A DNA stretch of 52,238 bases from an uncultured Oscillospiraceae bacterium (GCA_947630645.1 CANRIF010000005.1:1-52238), one strand, 5' to 3'; counted from the stretch's first letter, positions 16,839 to 24,798 are shown. Program-made: numbers and translations. The notes: generated by a model not told the origin, from the sequence alone.

Positions 16839-17897
16839 TCACTGGGCGGCAAGGAGCCCGGTGAGGAGGGACTTGTTGTACCAGGTCTGCTCCTGGTAGC
16901 GGTCGTAATAGGCGTCGCCGCCCAGGGCGGTGCGGAAGGAGGAAAGGCTGGGATCGGATATCACCTCGACGCCGGCCTCCTCCATGGCGGCCAGGGCGTC
17001 CGCATCCGCCGCCGCGCCGGTGTCCAGGCTGTACTGGGCCGCGGCCAGGGCCTGCTCCTGCAAAACCGTTTGCACCTCGGCGGGGAGAGCCATCCAGGTC
17101 TTCTGGCTCACGGTGATGGTAAAGCCCTTCCACATATAGCCCAGGCTGGAGAAGTAGATGGTGGGAGGGGGTACGGGCGTCTCCGCCGGCGCCTCCTCGC
17201 CCTCGGCGGGGGCCTCGGTGGGCTCGGGTTCGGGGGACGGCTGGCACAGCGGGGCGATGTCGGCGGCCACGGCGGCGCCGTTGCTCCCGGCCGCGGGCAG
17301 TTCGGCCGCCGATGTGACGCTGGGAACGGCGCCGAGGGCGGTCCAGAAGTCCGCGCACAGCCCGTCGTCCGGTATGCTCAATGTAAGGCCCGCCACGTCC
17401 CCGGCGGTGCGGACGGGCTGGCCGGTGGTCAGGACGTGGCGCATCCCCGCGCTGCCCTCCGCCAGAAAGACCAGGCCGCCGTCGGCGAGGCCCCGGAAGA
17501 GGGAGGCGCCGGCGGAGCCGTTGGCTGCGGAGACGGCCTGCTCGGCGCTGTCGAACACCAGGGGCAGCTCCAGCATCCGCACTGGCTCACAGAGGGCCGC
17601 GTAAGCGGCGGTGTCGGCGGCCAGGATGTCGATGGCGCCGGTCCCGGCGGCGGCAAGCGCCTGGGCGCCGTCCCCCAGCAGACCGGAGCTGGTGACATCC
17701 AGCCGGACGCGCCCGCCGGAGGCCTCGTCCACCAGACGGGCGTATTCCTGGAGCGTTTTCGTCATCATCGAGTCCGCGCCGCCGGTGGAATAGGCGACAA
17801 GGACGTAAGGCGTTCCGTCCCCGTCCGAGGCCAGCGCACAGGGCGCGGCGGCGAGGAACAAAACGATGGCAAGGATCATGCACAGGCTCTTTTTCAT
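16839..17897 (-). CDS. Orphan TRAP-type (DctP-like) solute-binding protein
   Basis: The 352-residue exported protein has a signal peptide (MKKSLCMILAIVLFLAAAPC, cut after ALA) and a DctP-like layout: early LVAYSTGGADSMMTKTLQEY, a RVRLDVTSSGLLGD region, AIDILAADTAAYAALC, LPLVFDSAEQAVSA, and a later GYMWKGFTITVSQKTWMALP typical of TRAP binding proteins. At residues ~232-258 a Pro/Glu/Ala-rich linker (PSPEPEPTEAPAEGEEAPAE) interrupts the fold just before the strand PTIYFSSLGY, and the usual ligand-anchoring Arg region is weakly kept (GMRHVLTTGQPVRT). No TRAP membrane subunits are nearby, so it may be a stand-alone binder or sensor. Confidence 0.75.
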   Translation of the reverse strand: MKKSLCMILAIVLFLAAAPCALASDGDGTPYVLVAYSTGGADSMMTKTLQEYARLVDEASGGRVRLDVTSSGLLGDGAQALAAAGTGAIDILAADTAAYAALCEPVRMLELPLVFDSAEQAVSAANGSAGASLFRGLADGGLVFLAEGSAGMRHVLTTGQPVRTAGDVAGLTLSIPDDGLCADFWTALGAVPSVTSAAELPAAGSNGAAVAADIAPLCQPSPEPEPTEAPAEGEEAPAETPVPPPTIYFSSLGYMWKGFTITVSQKTWMALPAEVQTVLQEQALAAAQYSLDTGAAADADALAAMEEAGVEVISDPSLSSFRTALGGDAYYDRYQEQTWYNKSLLTGLLAAQ

Positions 17898-17929
17898 AGG
17901 CGGCGTGTCCTCCTCATTGGCATGACCTT

Positions 17930-17958
17930 ATTCTACAACCGCTGTCGCCGCCCGTCAA
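17930..17958 (-). promoter_or_regulatory. Promoter of the TRAP-type binding protein gene
   Basis: Read leftward: TTGACG (17958-17953), 17 bases, TAGAAT (17935-17930), 32 bases before the ATG, with an AGGAGGA ribosome site between. Confidence 0.7.
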
Positions 17959-18008
17959 CTCTTTCCATCGGTTTTTCCGCGCCGCGGCGGGGCGAGAAAG
18001 AGCATAGC

Positions 18009-18037
18009 AAAAGCGCAGGGACCATCCCCGCGCTTTT
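18009..18037 (-). terminator. Terminator after the GNAT-like gene
   Basis: AAAAGCGC at both ends (18009-18016 and 18030-18037) pairs with further GGG/CCC pairing across a small loop. Read leftward it ends in TTTT, just past the stop at 18044. Confidence 0.65.
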
Positions 18038-18043
18038 ATACTT

Positions 18044-18760
18044 TTATATCAAGATGTAGGCGTCATAAGTATCTGTGCCGGGGTCACGGAAAAAGGCCCG
18101 CAGGGCCATCGCGGCCGGATCGCAGTCGTCGCACTCAAAGCGGACGGTGCCGTACTGCTCCAGCATCCGGGAGAGCAGCGTCTGGGCAAAGCCGGGAAAG
18201 CCCGGCGGATGGACGGTCCCGATATAGGCGATCTCGTTCCCGTCTACAAAGGCATAGTGTACGATGCCGCCGTCCTTCCGGCTGAAAAGGACCACATCCG
18301 GCAGGACGCGGTAAAACGAGGTTCTGTCCGCCGTCAGCGGGCTGACCGTCGCGTGGGTCAGAGCGTAGCTTTCGTAGAGAAGCGCGCCGCAGTTCTCAAA
18401 AGCGGGGTCGCCGCGCGCTGCCTGGACCAAGGAAACAGTGGGCTTTATAGGCGCGAGAAGGTCTTGTACGCCTGCCTCCACCTCATAGCACCGGCGTTTT
18501 CTCTGAAAACCGCCGGCGGCCAGGAAAGCGCATTTCTCCGCGTCCCGGGAGGGGAGCATGACCTGCAACGGCCGGGCCAGCGCCGTCCGGAGCAGGCCGA
18601 AAAGTTCCCTCGCGCCGGCCGGATCGTACCGTGCCAGCGCCAGCTCCAGGTGGCAGGTCTGTGCGTGGAACGGCTCGATGCGGGCGGAGACGTACCCGAT
18701 GCCCTCGCCCTGATCGTACACGTCCCACCGGCCGTTATCATGTGCTTTGATCGTTATCAT
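18044..18760 (-). CDS. GNAT-like acetyltransferase, two-lobed
   Basis: The ATG pair at 18763/18760 follows GAGGA; the second ATG has the better spacing, giving 238 residues starting MITIKAHDNGRWDVYDQGEG. A longer frame reaches 18973 but runs through the upstream small membrane gene in another frame and is not credible. The C-terminal half looks GNAT-like: VVLFSRKDGGIVHYAFVDGN, EIAYIGTVHPPGFPGFAQTL (usual acetyl-CoA loop region) and a last strand VRFECDDCDPAAMALRAFF. The N-terminal half looks like a second degenerate GNAT lobe (RDAEKCAFLAAGGFQRK). Substrate unknown. It is 23 bases after the small membrane gene. Confidence 0.65.
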   Translation of the reverse strand: MITIKAHDNGRWDVYDQGEGIGYVSARIEPFHAQTCHLELALARYDPAGARELFGLLRTALARPLQVMLPSRDAEKCAFLAAGGFQRKRRCYEVEAGVQDLLAPIKPTVSLVQAARGDPAFENCGALLYESYALTHATVSPLTADRTSFYRVLPDVVLFSRKDGGIVHYAFVDGNEIAYIGTVHPPGFPGFAQTLLSRMLEQYGTVRFECDDCDPAAMALRAFFRDPGTDTYDAYILI

Positions 18761-18783
18761 CATGTTTCCTCGGCTACGTGCCG

Positions 18784-18966
18784 CTATTTCTTCCGGGCGT
18801 AACTTTTGTATAGCAGCCCGGTCAGGCACCCCAGCGACACGCCGAAGCACAGCCCCACGCCGATCCCGGCGTAGCTGTCCAGCACCTTGCAAAAGATGCC
18901 GCAGAACAGAATGGCCATGGAGATGCCCACGCTCAAGCCCACGCTGATATAGGAACCGCGTTTCAT
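18784..18966 (-). CDS. Small two-span membrane protein
   Basis: A 60-residue protein (MKRGSYISVGLSVGISMAIL start) with two hydrophobic segments, ~6-27 and ~34-52, the second Gly-rich (GIGVGLCFGVSLGCLTGLL), and a basic tail KSYARKK. The AAGGAGG site lies 8 bases before this ATG; the other ATG at 18973 is only one base from it. Gly-rich double-span proteins of this size are common and mostly of unknown role. Probably co-transcribed with the GNAT-like gene. Confidence 0.7.
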   Translation of the reverse strand: MKRGSYISVGLSVGISMAILFCGIFCKVLDSYAGIGVGLCFGVSLGCLTGLLYKSYARKK

Positions 18967-19007
18967 TTTTCATGCCTCCTTGTTTTCAAGTCCCCTTGAC
19001 ATTCGGC

Positions 19008-19013
19008 ATTGTA
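19008..19013 (-). promoter_or_regulatory. Possible -10 box for the small membrane gene
   Basis: Read leftward TACAAT with an upstream TGG, 41 bases before the ATG at 18966; no good -35 at standard spacing, so the call is weak. Confidence 0.3.
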
Positions 19014-19140
19014 CCACAAGGCCATGGAAAAATCCACCGTCCCCGGCGGCGGCCGCGTTGCTTTGCCATAGGCATTATGATATACTAAATATAATAAGCG
19101 CATCGGATGGGATGTCGGACGGAACGCGAGGGGACGGGGA

Positions 19141-20484
19141 ATGAAAAAGCGTATTTGCGCCGGGCTGCTGGCGATGTTGCTGGCATGGACGCTGGCGGCG
19201 CCGGGGGCCGCGTCGGACCGGGACGGGGCGCCGGGGCCGCTGCACCTGGAGGGGACCCAGCTGACGGACGCCAACGGCGAGCCGGTGCAGCTGCGGGGCG
19301 TCAGCACCCACGGCCTGGCCTGGTATCCCCAGTATGTCAACGCCGACTGCTTCCGCCAGCTGCACGACCAGTGGGGCGCGGACCTTGTGCGTCTGGCCAT
19401 GTACACGGCCGAGTACGGCGGCTATTGCAGCGGCGGCGATCAGGAGGCGCTGAAGGCACTGGTGCTGGACGGGGTGGCGTATGCCGCCGACGCGGGGATG
19501 TACGCCATCGTGGACTGGCACATCCTCTCGGACGGGGACCCCAACATCCATAAGGACGAGGCGCTGGCCTTTTTCAGCGAGATGTCGGCGGCGCTGGCGG
19601 AGCGGGACAACGTGATCTATGAGATATGCAACGAGCCCAACGGAGGCACGGACTGGACCGCTGTGAAGGCCTACGCCCTGGAGGTGATCGGCGCCATCCG
19701 GCAAAACGACCCGGACGCGGTCATCATCGTGGGGACGCCCGAGTGGTGCCAGCGGGTGGACCTGGCTGCCGCCGACCCCATCACGGAGTACGACAATGTC
19801 ATGTACGCCCTCCACTTTTACGCCGACACCCACCGGGACCAGCTGCGGGACAGGCTGGAGGCGGCGGTGGCGGCGGGGCTGCCCGTGTTCGTGTCGGAGT
19901 TCGGCATCTGTGACGCCAGCGGCAGCGGCGCGGTGAATGAGGACGAGGCCGCCAAGTGGGTCCGGCTCATGGACCGGCTGGGGGTGAGTTACGCGGCATG
20001 GAACCTCTCCAATAAGGACGAGACCAGCGCCATGCTGGATAGCGGGTGCCAGAAGACATCCGGCTTCGACGAGGCGGACTTGAGCCAGTCGGGCCGGTGG
20101 GTGGTCGGCCTGCTCTCCGGCCAGGCCCCGCCGGAGGTGAGCGCCCCGGCGGAGAGCGGCGCGGCGGCAGCAGATGCGCCTGTGGAGCAGGACGGGCTGC
20201 TGGTGGAGGCGAAGCTGGCCAACAGCTGGCAGTCCGGGGGAGAGGGCTATTATCAATATACGTTGACGCTGACCAACGCCTCCGGCGCGGACCGGGAGGG
20301 GTGGACGGTGGAACTTGCCTTTGACGGGCCGGTGACCCTCCAAGACGGTTGGAACGGTGTGTACAGCGTCCAGGGCAGCACCCTGACCGTCCAGGCCAAG
20401 GACTACAACGCCGACCTCCCCGCCGGCGGGACCGTCGCGGACGTGGGGTTCATCGTCTCCGGCGCGGCCTTGGCCGGGGATTGA
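19141..20484 (+). CDS. Secreted GH5 endoglucanase with CBM2-like module
   Basis: The 447-residue protein has a signal peptide (MKKRICAGLLAMLLAWTLAA, cut near GAA). Residues ~30-320 are a glycoside hydrolase family 5 domain: RGVSTHGLAWYPQYVN at the start, acid/base Glu165 in EICNEPNGG, and nucleophile Glu253 in FVSEFGICDASG, with WHI and HFY strand motifs in the right places. A short A/P-rich linker leads to residues ~350-447, which resemble a family 2 carbohydrate-binding module (GYYQYTLTLTNASG, EGWTVELAFDG, WNGVYSVQGSTLTVQ). It should cut beta-1,4-glucans outside the cell. No cohesin/dockerin or sorting signal is present. No convincing promoter pair seen upstream although TATACT and TATAAT occur at 19081-19095. 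Confidence 0.9.
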   Translation: MKKRICAGLLAMLLAWTLAAPGAASDRDGAPGPLHLEGTQLTDANGEPVQLRGVSTHGLAWYPQYVNADCFRQLHDQWGADLVRLAMYTAEYGGYCSGGDQEALKALVLDGVAYAADAGMYAIVDWHILSDGDPNIHKDEALAFFSEMSAALAERDNVIYEICNEPNGGTDWTAVKAYALEVIGAIRQNDPDAVIIVGTPEWCQRVDLAAADPITEYDNVMYALHFYADTHRDQLRDRLEAAVAAGLPVFVSEFGICDASGSGAVNEDEAAKWVRLMDRLGVSYAAWNLSNKDETSAMLDSGCQKTSGFDEADLSQSGRWVVGLLSGQAPPEVSAPAESGAAAADAPVEQDGLLVEAKLANSWQSGGEGYYQYTLTLTNASGADREGWTVELAFDGPVTLQDGWNGVYSVQGSTLTVQAKDYNADLPAGGTVADVGFIVSGAALAGD

Positions 20485-20498
20485 GGGAGGGGGACAAA

Positions 20499-20867
20499 AT
20501 GGAATTGAAGAAGCTGGATGGGACGTTTTCGGTGTGCCAGGTGGAGGACTATTCGCTGGCCGACCTGGACGCGGCATATTGTTTCATTGGGAAGACGGAG
20601 GGGGAGAAGTCCCTGGTGTGCCGCACGGAGGACGTTCCAGCCAACGCGACGCGGCGGGAGGACGGCTGGCGGGGAGTGCGTATCCAGGGGGTCCTCGACT
20701 TCTCGCTGGTGGGGGTGCTGGCCGATATCGCGGCGGTCCTGGCCAGTGGCGGCATCCCCATCTTCGCGGTGTCGACCTATGACACGGACTACATCTTCGT
20801 CAAACGGGAGAACTTCCAAAAGGCGCTGGACGCGCTCCAGTGTGCGGGATATGAGGTCATAGACTGA
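20499..20867 (+). CDS. ACT-domain protein
   Basis: A 122-residue protein behind GGGAGGGGG, 14 bases after the GH5 stop. It matches the small ACT_7-type family (annotated in many genomes as ACT domain-containing protein): MELKKLDGTFSVCQV, then SLADLDAAYCFIGKTEGEKS, SLVCRTEDVPAN, WRGVRIQGVLDFSLVGVLAD and IPIFAVSTYDTDYIFVK, the ACT core strand-helix. ACT folds bind amino acids or other small ligands; here no catalytic domain is attached and the ligand is unknown. Confidence 0.85.
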   Translation: MELKKLDGTFSVCQVEDYSLADLDAAYCFIGKTEGEKSLVCRTEDVPANATRREDGWRGVRIQGVLDFSLVGVLADIAAVLASGGIPIFAVSTYDTDYIFVKRENFQKALDALQCAGYEVID

Positions 20868-20889
20868 CTGACGAAAGATCAAGGAGGAA
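20868..20889 (+). repeat. 22-base leader repeat, copy 1
   Basis: An exact 22-base match to 21782-21803, starting CTGACGAAAGATC and ending in AAGGAGGAA. It carries the ribosome site of the acetyltransferase at 20893. Confidence 0.85.
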
Positions 20890-20892
20890 CTG

Positions 20893-21414
20893 ATGGACGG
20901 GATATCGCTGCGCGTCATGACGAGAGAGTTGTGTTACGCGCTGTATAAGGACTGGGAAAATGACCCTGCCATCTATGCGGACAAGCGCCTGTTTGTGCCC
21001 TATCGGTACAGCGCGGAGGCGGTGGATCGGTATTTTGACGCCCGGCAGGAGCCATCCCGCGTCCTCTTCGCCATCATGCGGGAAGGCAGGCCCGTCGGGG
21101 AGGTGCAGCTCAAGCGCATCGACCTGGCGCGGGGGACGTGTACGTTGAGCATCCATATGCAGAACGACGCCGTGAAGGGACGCGGGTATGGCACGGCCGC
21201 GGAGAGGCTGGCTGTGCGGTACGCATTTGAGGTCCTTGGTCTGGACACGGTGGAGGCCGACGCGGTCGCGGGGAACACCCGCAGCCAGCATGTGCTGGAA
21301 AAAGCGGACTTTCGATTCGTGGGGGAGGCGGACGGCTTTCGGTATTACCGCCGCACCCGGGAGGACCAGAGCGGCGGGGCAGACGAGAGGACGGAGGAAG
21401 GAACATGGACATAG
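20893..21414 (+). CDS. GNAT acetyltransferase, RimJ/RimL type
   Basis: The 173-residue protein has the RimJ/RimL-style order: ISLRVMTRELCYALYKDWEN, FAIMREGRPVGEVQLKRID, then SIHMQNDAVKGRGYGTAAER with the acetyl-CoA loop GRGYGTAA, and the closing NTRSQHVLEKADFRFVGEAD. Such enzymes acetylate ribosomal protein N-termini or small amines; which one is not visible. AAGGAGGAACTG precedes the ATG. Its stop overlaps the next start by 10 bases, so the two are translated together. Confidence 0.85.
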   Translation: MDGISLRVMTRELCYALYKDWENDPAIYADKRLFVPYRYSAEAVDRYFDARQEPSRVLFAIMREGRPVGEVQLKRIDLARGTCTLSIHMQNDAVKGRGYGTAAERLAVRYAFEVLGLDTVEADAVAGNTRSQHVLEKADFRFVGEADGFRYYRRTREDQSGGADERTEEGTWT

Positions 21415-21776
21415 AGCGGTTTTGGCGGGACGTGCTGGCCCAGGACAGGGACGCGCTGCAAGGGTATTTCGCGCCGGACGCGGTGGTGGACTGGCACTGC
21501 ACCAACGAGCGGTTCACGGCGGCGGAGTACATCCGAGCCAACTGTGACTATCCCGGCGACTGGGAGGGGAAGATCGAGCGGATAGAGCGGGCTGGGGAGA
21601 CATATATCACCGCGGTCCGGGTGTTCCCAAAGGACAGATCCGCGTCCTTTCATGTGGTGTCCTTCATTCGTGTGGTGGAGGGAAAGATACAGGCCATGGA
21701 CGAGTATTGGGCCGACGACGGCGAGGTACCGCTGTGGCGGCGGGAGATGAAGCTGGGACGGCCCATACGGACATGA
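21405..21776 (+). CDS. NTF2-like (SnoaL) family protein
   Basis: A 123-residue cone-shaped NTF2-type protein: FWRDVLAQDRDALQGYFAPD, DAVVDWHCTNERFTAAEYI, then three curved strands (TYITAVRVFPKDRSASFHVV, FIRVVEGKIQAMDEYWADDG). Members act as small-ligand isomerases/hydrolases or as binding folds; the DEYW end is common in the nuclear transport factor 2 family protein group. It overlaps the upstream acetyltransferase and its leader GGAGGAACATGG lies inside that gene. Confidence 0.8.
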   Translation: MDIERFWRDVLAQDRDALQGYFAPDAVVDWHCTNERFTAAEYIRANCDYPGDWEGKIERIERAGETYITAVRVFPKDRSASFHVVSFIRVVEGKIQAMDEYWADDGEVPLWRREMKLGRPIRT

Positions 21777-21781
21777 TGATC

Positions 21782-21803
21782 CTGACGAAAGATCAAGGAG
21801 GAA
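21782..21803 (+). repeat. 22-base leader repeat, copy 2
   Basis: Exact copy of 20868-20889, carrying the AAGGAGGA ribosome site of the flavodoxin gene. Confidence 0.85.
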
Positions 21804-21807
21804 GACC

Positions 21808-22287
21808 ATGAAAACGCTGATCGTGTATTATTCGTTGGAAGGAAATACCAAATGGGCGGCGGAGCAGATCGCCGCGCAGCTGGGCGCGGACACGCTGCGT
21901 CTGGCGCCCAAGGCCGTCTATCCTGACAAGGGCTTCAAGAAGTTCCTCTTTGGCGGTAAGAGCGCGGTGATGAAGGAGGCCCCGGAACTGGAGCCGTATG
22001 AAGTTGACATAACGAAATATACGCGCGTCATACTGGCCACGCCGGTGTGGGCCGGGACCCTGGCCCCGCCTCTGCGTACATTCCTTCAGCGGGAGGACCT
22101 GTCCGGCAAGCAGTATGCCCTGGTGGCCAGCAGCATGGGCGGCAGACCCGGCAAGACCTTTGAACACCTAAAACAGCTGCTGGGCGTGACGGGGGACATC
22201 CCGGTGTTGAGCCTCAAGGACCCCAAGAGCCACCCCAGCCAAGCCAACGAGGCCGCCCTGTCGGCGTTCTGCGATAAGTTGACATAA
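21808..22287 (+). CDS. Flavodoxin family protein
   Basis: The 159-residue protein has a flavodoxin fold: first strand and FMN phosphate loop LIVYYSLEGNTKWAAEQIA (residues 3-21), then VILATPVWAGTLAPPLRTFL, the usual aromatic FMN-stacking segment, and YALVASSMGGRPGKTFEHLK. The long insert of short-chain flavodoxin-like proteins is present (KKFLFGGKSAVMKEAPELEP), so it is closer to NAD(P)H-oxidoreductase-like or menaquinone protoporphyrinogen-type flavodoxins than to electron-carrier FldA. Last gene of the 20499-22287 run. Confidence 0.88.
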   Translation: MKTLIVYYSLEGNTKWAAEQIAAQLGADTLRLAPKAVYPDKGFKKFLFGGKSAVMKEAPELEPYEVDITKYTRVILATPVWAGTLAPPLRTFLQREDLSGKQYALVASSMGGRPGKTFEHLKQLLGVTGDIPVLSLKDPKSHPSQANEAALSAFCDKLT

Positions 22288-22312
22288 TATTATATCTTTT
22301 TGAAATGACGAT

Positions 22313-22339
22313 CCCCGGATGCGGCCATTGCATCCGGGG
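22313..22339. terminator. Hairpin between converging genes
   Basis: A perfect 10-bp stem (CCCCGGATGC with GCATCCGGGG) and 7-base loop. No T run on either strand, so its strength as a terminator is doubtful. Confidence 0.5.
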
Positions 22340-22365
22340 GTCAAACTATTTGGAGCGAGAGCGGC

Positions 22366-23673
22366 TCAATAGCATTTTTTACATGGTGTAAAGCCCTTGC
22401 TCTCCGCTTCTGAAACGGTCACTTGTATGGGACCGTTCATGCCGCTGCATGTGCTGGTCTTGTGATATTTTTTGCCGCCCTTCGTCGGTATCCAGACCAA
22501 CGGCTCGGACTGTTTCTCCGGCGGGGCGGTCACAGGGGGATCGGTGACCGCAGGGGGACTGGTATAGCCGACGAACCGGGACTCCCCGCCGCCTTGGCTG
22601 ACGGCGGCCGCGCCGGATGCTCCAACGCTTTCAGAGGAGGATGCGGACTGCTGCGCCTGGGGGAGAGGAACATCGTGTACCACAGTCTCATTTGGCGGCG
22701 CGAAATACCGCTGGCTGCTCACGCCGCCGTTTTCGTCAGGCAGCGAAACGATGTCGGACTTGTTTTTCACGACCTTTCCATAGGCCCCATAGTCCACCGT
22801 CATAGAATCCCAAAGGGGGTCGTACTGATCCCCCAGGGCCAATATGGGTCCCACTATTCTATCGCTGTTTGCCAGGAGAAGATCATCGTCATAGCTGTTT
22901 AGATAGGATGGGTCGGTATAGTCTACGGAGATCAGCAAGTTTCCGGCAGCAAGGGTGACATCTTTGATCTGGACCCCCTCGCCGGCCTGCCCGCCGGCCG
23001 CCGCTTTCGCCTGTTCCAAAAAGGCGCTGGCGTCGGGAGCCGCTGACAGGCTCTCCTGCCGCGCCGCGGGCGCCGACCACGAATCACTGATCACGGTGGG
23101 CGTATGTTCAGCGACCATATCGTCTTTTGGCGTGTTGTCAAAGAGTAGGGCGATCCCACCGATGGCCAGCAGCGCCGCATAGCCGCCGGCCACGCCAATG
23201 AGTATCTTTTTCACTCTGCCGCCGCGCTTCGGTTTTTGCCTTTCAAAGCGGCCGGTCCGTGTGTTTCCCTGTGGAGGGCGCTGCCGGACCGGGCGCTGTT
23301 CCCCTGCCGGGCGGAGCGCCGTGGAGGGCCTTGCCATACGGGGTGGCGTGGAGGGTGGGAATATCTCCAACGGCGTCGGCGCGGTCAGCGACCGGCTCTT
23401 TAGGGTATCGAACGCGACTTTGAATCGGACGGCCTCCTCATACTGCTCTTCATCGAAAAACAGGGCGTTGGCGTTCGAAGGCTGTCTTTCGCCGATCAGG
23501 CGGAAACGGATGTTCCCGTCGTCTCCAAACAGCGGTTCAAATACTTCCATGGAGGCGATCTCGGCAACAGGGATGATCCTGCCCTGTGCTTCGTCGCGCT
23601 TTTGTATCTTCAGAGAACTCTCGGAAAAAGCGATGCCCCCATCATACGAGACGAATCTGGCGATGGCTGCCAT
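22366..23673 (-). CDS. Membrane-anchored protein with PH-like N-terminus and Cys/His tail
   Basis: The ATG at 23673 (MAAIARFVSYDGGIAFSESS) follows GGGAGG; 435 residues. Residues ~1-85 look like a DUF4429/SHOCT-type pleckstrin-like domain (LKIQKRDEAQGRIIPVAEIA, NIRFRLIGERQPS, ALFFDEEQYEEAVRFKVAFD). A basic linker and one membrane helix (KILIGVAGGYAALLAIGGIA, ~152-172) follow. The outer part holds a soluble domain (DVTLAAGNLLISVDYTDPSY), a T/P-rich linker, and a tail KYHKTSTCSGM ... FTPCKKCY. The tail, H-x3-Cys with a later Cys-x2-Cys, looks metal-binding and matches the tail of the upstream gene. Function unknown. Confidence 0.65.
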   Translation of the reverse strand: MAAIARFVSYDGGIAFSESSLKIQKRDEAQGRIIPVAEIASMEVFEPLFGDDGNIRFRLIGERQPSNANALFFDEEQYEEAVRFKVAFDTLKSRSLTAPTPLEIFPPSTPPRMARPSTALRPAGEQRPVRQRPPQGNTRTGRFERQKPKRGGRVKKILIGVAGGYAALLAIGGIALLFDNTPKDDMVAEHTPTVISDSWSAPAARQESLSAAPDASAFLEQAKAAAGGQAGEGVQIKDVTLAAGNLLISVDYTDPSYLNSYDDDLLLANSDRIVGPILALGDQYDPLWDSMTVDYGAYGKVVKNKSDIVSLPDENGGVSSQRYFAPPNETVVHDVPLPQAQQSASSSESVGASGAAAVSQGGGESRFVGYTSPPAVTDPPVTAPPEKQSEPLVWIPTKGGKKYHKTSTCSGMNGPIQVTVSEAESKGFTPCKKCY

Positions 23674-23718
23674 TATATTCCCTCCCAAAGTAAATTAAAT
23701 TTGCCGCGATGCTCATCG

Positions 23719-24798
23719 TCACGGGTCACACCAGCCGCAAGGGTCATACCCCATGGCGATCACCTCGTCCCGCGTGCCTTGATAAATTAGTTTGTTTTTC
23801 TCGCTCATTTTGGCCGCTGCCGGACATTCCAGGTAGTGAAACTTGTGGCTGCGGGTGTTCAAAATGTATTCTGTGCCGGAGGATAGATCGGCGTCTGCGC
23901 TGGACTGGACGCTGTTGGGGCCGACAGGGGCCAGCGTGTCGATGTCCGGGTCTCTCTCCACGGTGAAAGTGACCGCTGTGCCGTCGCTGGTACAGATGAC
24001 ATCCCCTTGCAAATCCGTCCGATAGACCTCCACGTCCGCGTCGCGCAAGCGGCTGAGCGTGTTCTCCGCCGGATGGCCGTATCCGTTGTTGGCGCCCACG
24101 GAGATCACCGCGTATCGGGGCGACGCGGCCAGGAGAAAGGGATAAGAGGTGGATGTGTCCGAGCCGTGGTGGCCCACTTTCAGTACGGTGCAGCCTATAT
24201 CCATGCCGGAGTCGAGAATGGCCTGTTCCTCGTCGCGGGAACAGTCGCCGGTAAAGAGAAAGGCGGTGCTGCCGTAGGTCACCCGCAGGACGATGGAGGA
24301 ATCGTTTAGGTCGCCGGGGTCGTATGCGGCGGGACCCAGCACTTCCACCGTGGCGTTTCCCAGTGGGAAGCTGTCACCAGGGCTTGGCACGGTGATGGGG
24401 ACGCCCTGCCGTTCCAGGTATGTAGTAAAGCTGAAAAATAGATCGCTGTCGAAACTGGACACTGGGGAGAGCGCATGATCCACCGTCGCCGCGTTGAGGG
24501 CGGCGGGCAGACCGCCCAGATGATCCTCATGGGGGTGGGTGCAGACGATGTACGCCAGGTGGTCTACCGCCAGATCGGTCAAATAGGTGTAGATCAGGCT
24601 GGAATCCTCTTTGTTCCCGCCGTCGATCAGCATCGCTTCGCCATCACACAGCACCAACGCCGCGTCTGCCTGCCCCACGTCGATGAAATGGACAGTCAGA
24701 GAAGAACTTGTCCCGCCCTCGGCGTATCCGGCCGGGGCAACACACAGGACGAGGGCGGACAGTACTGCCACCATCGCCAGGAGGCACTTTTTCATCAT
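23719..24798 (-). CDS. Exported ComEC-like metallo-beta-lactamase-fold hydrolase
   Basis: From the ATG at 24798 (24795, 24813 and 24834 are also possible; no strong ribosome site separates them) the protein is 359 residues, with a signal peptide (MMKKCLLAMVAVLSALVLCV). The hydrolase domain follows the stand-alone ComEC C-terminal family: VHFIDVGQADAALV, metal motif HPHEDHLGG, FTGDCSRDEEQAIL and LKVGHHGSDTSTSY. These proteins are thought to act on nucleic acid or phosphoesters outside the cell. The last ~45 residues add KFHYLECPAAAKM ... GYDPCGWCDP, a Cys/His tail also found in the next gene. Together they form a two-gene leftward unit. Confidence 0.85.
   Translation of the reverse strand: MMKKCLLAMVAVLSALVLCVAPAGYAEGGTSSSLTVHFIDVGQADAALVLCDGEAMLIDGGNKEDSSLIYTYLTDLAVDHLAYIVCTHPHEDHLGGLPAALNAATVDHALSPVSSFDSDLFFSFTTYLERQGVPITVPSPGDSFPLGNATVEVLGPAAYDPGDLNDSSIVLRVTYGSTAFLFTGDCSRDEEQAILDSGMDIGCTVLKVGHHGSDTSTSYPFLLAASPRYAVISVGANNGYGHPAENTLSRLRDADVEVYRTDLQGDVICTSDGTAVTFTVERDPDIDTLAPVGPNSVQSSADADLSSGTEYILNTRSHKFHYLECPAAAKMSEKNKLIYQGTRDEVIAMGYDPCGWCDP

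Noticed and set aside
18764-18973. A longer start at 18973 for the GNAT-like gene
   Set aside because: It runs through the small membrane gene in another frame with a low-complexity Arg/Gly product; GAGGA just before 18763/18760 fits the shorter start.
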